A stretch of DNA of 7,467 bases. Origin: an uncultured Caulobacteraceae bacterium. Its GTDB lineage: Bacteria; Pseudomonadota; Alphaproteobacteria; Caulobacterales; Caulobacteraceae. The stretch is from positions 1-7,467 of the forward strand of contig CAMLRH010000129.1 in NCBI GenBank assembly GCA_946482375.1. The letters run 5' to 3'. How positions within the stretch are numbered: position 1 is the first letter of the stretch; each line of letters begins with the position of its first letter. Below the pieces are notes generated by a model. That model saw only the letters and a program-made list of their open reading frames with translations, made no database searches and had not been told where the DNA came from. The translations under genes and the position numbers were made by a program. This document shows positions 5,618 to 7,467 of this stretch, in pieces.

Positions 5618-5665
5618 CAAACAAAAAGCGCCGTAAGGCTCCAAGCCCTACGGCGCTTTTCTTTT
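5618..5665. terminator. Bidirectional Rho-independent terminator between bamE and hppA
   Basis: AAAAGCGCCGTA (5624-5635) pairs perfectly with TACGGCGCTTTT (5649-5660). Inside it GGCT (5637-5640) pairs with AGCC (5644-5647) around a CCA loop, after a single A-C mismatch. On the + strand TTTTCTTTT (5657-5665) follows the stem. On the - strand the complement gives TTTTTGTTTG (5627-5618). It can therefore stop bamE transcripts from the left and hppA transcripts from the right. Confidence 0.93.
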
Positions 5666-5692
5666 GCCTCAATGCACTCACCCCCATCCCCG

Positions 5693-5717
5693 CCCTTCCC
5701 CCCTCGAGGGGGAAGGG
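5693..5717. repeat. GC-rich palindromic repeat, copy 2
   Basis: CCCTTCCCC (5693-5701) and GGGGAAGGG (5709-5717) form a perfect 9-bp inverted repeat around CCTCGAG. On the - strand a G-rich tail (CGGGGATGGGGGTGAG) follows, mirroring copy 1, so the two elements face each other across the terminator. It ends 14 bases before the hppA stop codon. Confidence 0.85.
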
Positions 5718-5731
5718 AGAGATGAACGTTT

Positions 5732-7467
5732 CTACCCCACCGCCCCGTGAGCCAGCGCGGCCAACAGCAGCAGGGCCACGATGTTGGTGATCTTGATCAT
5801 CGGGTTCACGGCCGGGCCGGCGGTGTCCTTGTAGGGGTCACCGACGGTGTCGCCCGTCACCGCGGCCTTGTGGGCTTCGGAGCCCTTGCCGCCGTGATGG
5901 CCTTCCTCGATCAGCTTCTTGGCGTTGTCCCAGGCGCCGCCGCCGCTCGTCATCGAGATGGCGACGAACAGGCCGGTGACGATCACGCCCATCAGCATGG
6001 CGCCAAGCGAGGCGAACGCGTTGACCTTGCCGGCGATGGCCTGGATGACGAAGAACAGCACGATAGGAGATGCGACCGGCAGCAGCGACGGGACGATCAT
6101 CTCCTTGATCGCGGCACGGGTGAGGATGTCGACGGCGCGGCCGTATTCCGGCTTCACCTCGCCGGTCATGATGCCGGGGTTTTCCTTGAACTGGCGGCGA
6201 ACCTCGACCACGACCGCCTGGGCGGCGCGACCGACGGCGGTCATCGACAGACCGCCGAACAGGAACGGCAGCAGGCCACCGAACAGCAGGCCGACAACGA
6301 CGTAGGGGTTGGACAGGTCGAAGGCGACCGCGCCCATGCCCTCGAAGAACGAACCCGGCGTAGCGGTGGCCGAGAAGAACTTCAGGTCTTCGGTGTAGGC
6401 CGCGAACAGCACCAGCGCGCCCAGGCCGGCCGAACCGATGGCGTAGCCCTTGGTGACGGCCTTGGTGGTGTTGCCGACGGCGTCCAGCGCGTCGGTGGAG
6501 ACGCGGACTTCGGAGGGCAGACCCGACATCTCGGCGATGCCGCCGGCGTTGTCGGTGACCGGGCCAAAAGCGTCCAGGGCGACGATGAATCCCGCCAGCG
6601 ACAGCATGGCGGTCGTGGCGATGGCGATGCCGAACAGACCGGCCAGGCCATAGGTGACGATGATGCCGACGATGATCACCAGAGCCGGCAGCGCGGTTGA
6701 TTCCAAGGACATGGCGAGACCCTGGATGACGTTGGTGCCGTGACCGGAGACCGAGGCTTCGGCCACCGACTTCACCGGACGGAAGCCCGTGCCGGTGTAG
6801 TACTCGGTGATGACGACGATGGCGGCGGTGACCAGCAGGCCGACGACGCCGCACCAGAACAGCTCCATGGCGCCGAAGGTCTGCGCGCCGACGGTGACGT
6901 CGCCGGTGACCATTGACGTGGTCACCCACCAGATGGCGCCGACCGACAGCACGCCGGTGACGATGAGGCCCTGGTAGAGGGCGCCCATGATGTTGTTCTT
7001 CTTGTTCAGGCGAACGAAGAAGGTGCCGATGATCGAGGTCACGATGCAGACGCCGCAGATGGCGAGCGGCAGCAGCATCATGGTGTCGACGACGCCCGCG
7101 CCCGCCGCGCGGAAGAAGATGGCGGCCAGCACCATCGTCGCCACGGTTGTCACCGCGTAAGTCTCGAACAGGTCAGCGGCCATGCCGGCGCAGTCGCCGA
7201 CATTGTCGCCCACGTTGTCGGCGATGGTGGCGGCGTTACGCGGATCGTCTTCCGGAATGCCGGCTTCGACCTTGCCCACCATGTCGCCGCCCACGTCGGC
7301 GCCCTTGGTGAAGATGCCGCCGCCGAGACGCGCGAAGATGGAGATCAGCGAGGCGCCGAAGCCGAGCGCCACCAGCGAGTCGACGACTTCACGGCTAGTG
7401 TTCTCGAAGCCTACGCCGCCGGTGAGGAAGGCGTAGTAGCCGGCCACGCCGATGAGCGCGAAACCGG
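5732..7467 (-). CDS. hppA: K+-independent proton-pumping membrane pyrophosphatase, 5' end outside window
   Basis: This membrane-integral pyrophosphatase hydrolyses pyrophosphate and pumps protons across the inner membrane. About 577 residues are visible; the frame stays open to the right edge, and family members are near 700 residues, so roughly the first 130 are missing. Many hydrophobic membrane helices alternate with catalytic loops. The pyrophosphate/Mg-binding loop has [20 protein letters not shown] followed by DPRN and DNVGDNVGD (about 7306-7200). A second conserved block is [18 protein letters not shown] (about 6580-6520). The GNTTKA motif (6475-6458) carries Lys (codon 6463-6461) where K+-dependent enzymes have Ala, placing it in the K+-independent, H+-pumping class. 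The C-terminus contains [32 protein letters not shown] and a final hydrophobic helix. The gene is convergent with bamE and ends at a shared terminator. No frameshift or missing key residue was seen. Confidence 0.97.
   Translation of the reverse strand, partial: GFALIGVAGYYAFLTGGVGFENTSREVVDSLVALGFGASLISIFARLGGGIFTKGADVGGDMVGKVEAGIPEDDPRNAATIADNVGDNVGDCAGMAADLFETYAVTTVATMVLAAIFFRAAGAGVVDTMMLLPLAICGVCIVTSIIGTFFVRLNKKNNIMGALYQGLIVTGVLSVGAIWWVTTSMVTGDVTVGAQTFGAMELFWCGVVGLLVTAAIVVITEYYTGTGFRPVKSVAEASVSGHGTNVIQGLAMSLESTALPALVIIVGIIVTYGLAGLFGIAIATTAMLSLAGFIVALDAFGPVTDNAGGIAEMSGLPSEVRVSTDALDAVGNTTKAVTKGYAIGSAGLGALVLFAAYTEDLKFFSATATPGSFFEGMGAVAFDLSNPYVVVGLLFGGLLPFLFGGLSMTAVGRAAQAVVVEVRRQFKENPGIMTGEVKPEYGRAVDILTRAAIKEMIVPSLLPVASPIVLFFVIQAIAGKVNAFASLGAMLMGVIVTGLFVAISMTSGGGAWDNAKKLIEEGHHGGKGSEAHKAAVTGDTVGDPYKDTAGPAVNPMIKITNIVALLLLAALAHGAVG

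Noticed and set aside
5566..5717. Repeats considered as a CRISPR or mobile-element end
   Set aside because: Only two non-identical palindromes are present, with a terminator between them, no regular spacers, no target duplication and no transposase or cas gene.
5747..6700. A 317-codon open frame on the + strand opposite hppA, and a 363-codon frame (5838-6929) on the - strand in another phase
   Set aside because: Both lie over conserved HppA coding sequence and have skewed Arg/His/Gly/Gln-rich content; GC-rich codon bias explains the missing stops.
7445..7447. GTG as the start of hppA
   Set aside because: The same frame continues upstream as GFALIG with membrane character to the window edge, and family members are over 100 residues longer, so this GTG is an internal Val.

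Overview
The window looks like chromosomal DNA of a GC-rich alphaproteobacterium, most likely Caulobacterales (Caulobacter, Brevundimonas or a relative). This is inferred from the gene set and order, the alphaproteobacterial form of BamE with its C-terminal MTILEQLLGNVG motif, a CBP3-type cytochrome bc1 assembly chaperone, and the style of the intergenic palindromic repeats. No phage, transposon, CRISPR, toxin or other clearly accessory genes were seen, so it reads as an ordinary housekeeping region.

Layout. (1) Positions 1-820 hold two small + strand genes for exported proteins of unknown function: an Ala/Gln/Glu-rich lipoprotein closed by a strong UUCG-loop terminator, and a secreted 146-residue protein. 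(2) A tRNA-Pro(GGG) gene lies on the - strand (824-900) with a recognisable promoter. (3) A - strand run reads, in transcription order, cbp3-like chaperone (4976-4464), DUF177/yceD (4482-3952), plsX (3868-2804), fabH (2823-1843), ihfA (1677-1375) and a MerR-family regulator (1366-953). Two junctions overlap (19-20 nt) and the ihfA-merR gap is 8 nt, which suggests co-transcription over much of the run; the fabH-ihfA gap of 165 nt holds a pair of inverted repeats. (4) bamE (5084-5557) is divergent on the + strand. (5) A convergent intergenic region carries a bidirectional terminator between two palindromic repeats. (6) hppA, a proton-pumping membrane pyrophosphatase, runs on the - strand out of the right edge and lacks its N-terminus here.

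How the genes fit together. PlsX makes acyl-phosphate from acyl-ACP for phospholipid synthesis and FabH starts fatty-acid elongation, so the core of the cluster is membrane-lipid supply. YceD belongs to a family linked to 23S rRNA accumulation. The chaperone supports respiratory complex III, and IHF-alpha is half of a nucleoid protein. BamE acts in outer-membrane protein assembly and HppA couples pyrophosphate hydrolysis to proton pumping. The cluster thus ties envelope growth to translation, respiration and nucleoid functions.

I did not find an evidently new system. The most interesting signals are non-coding: two unrelated pairs of intergenic palindromic repeats (1751-1838 and 5566-5717), each an inverted pair, in which the stem sequence differs between copies while base pairing is kept.
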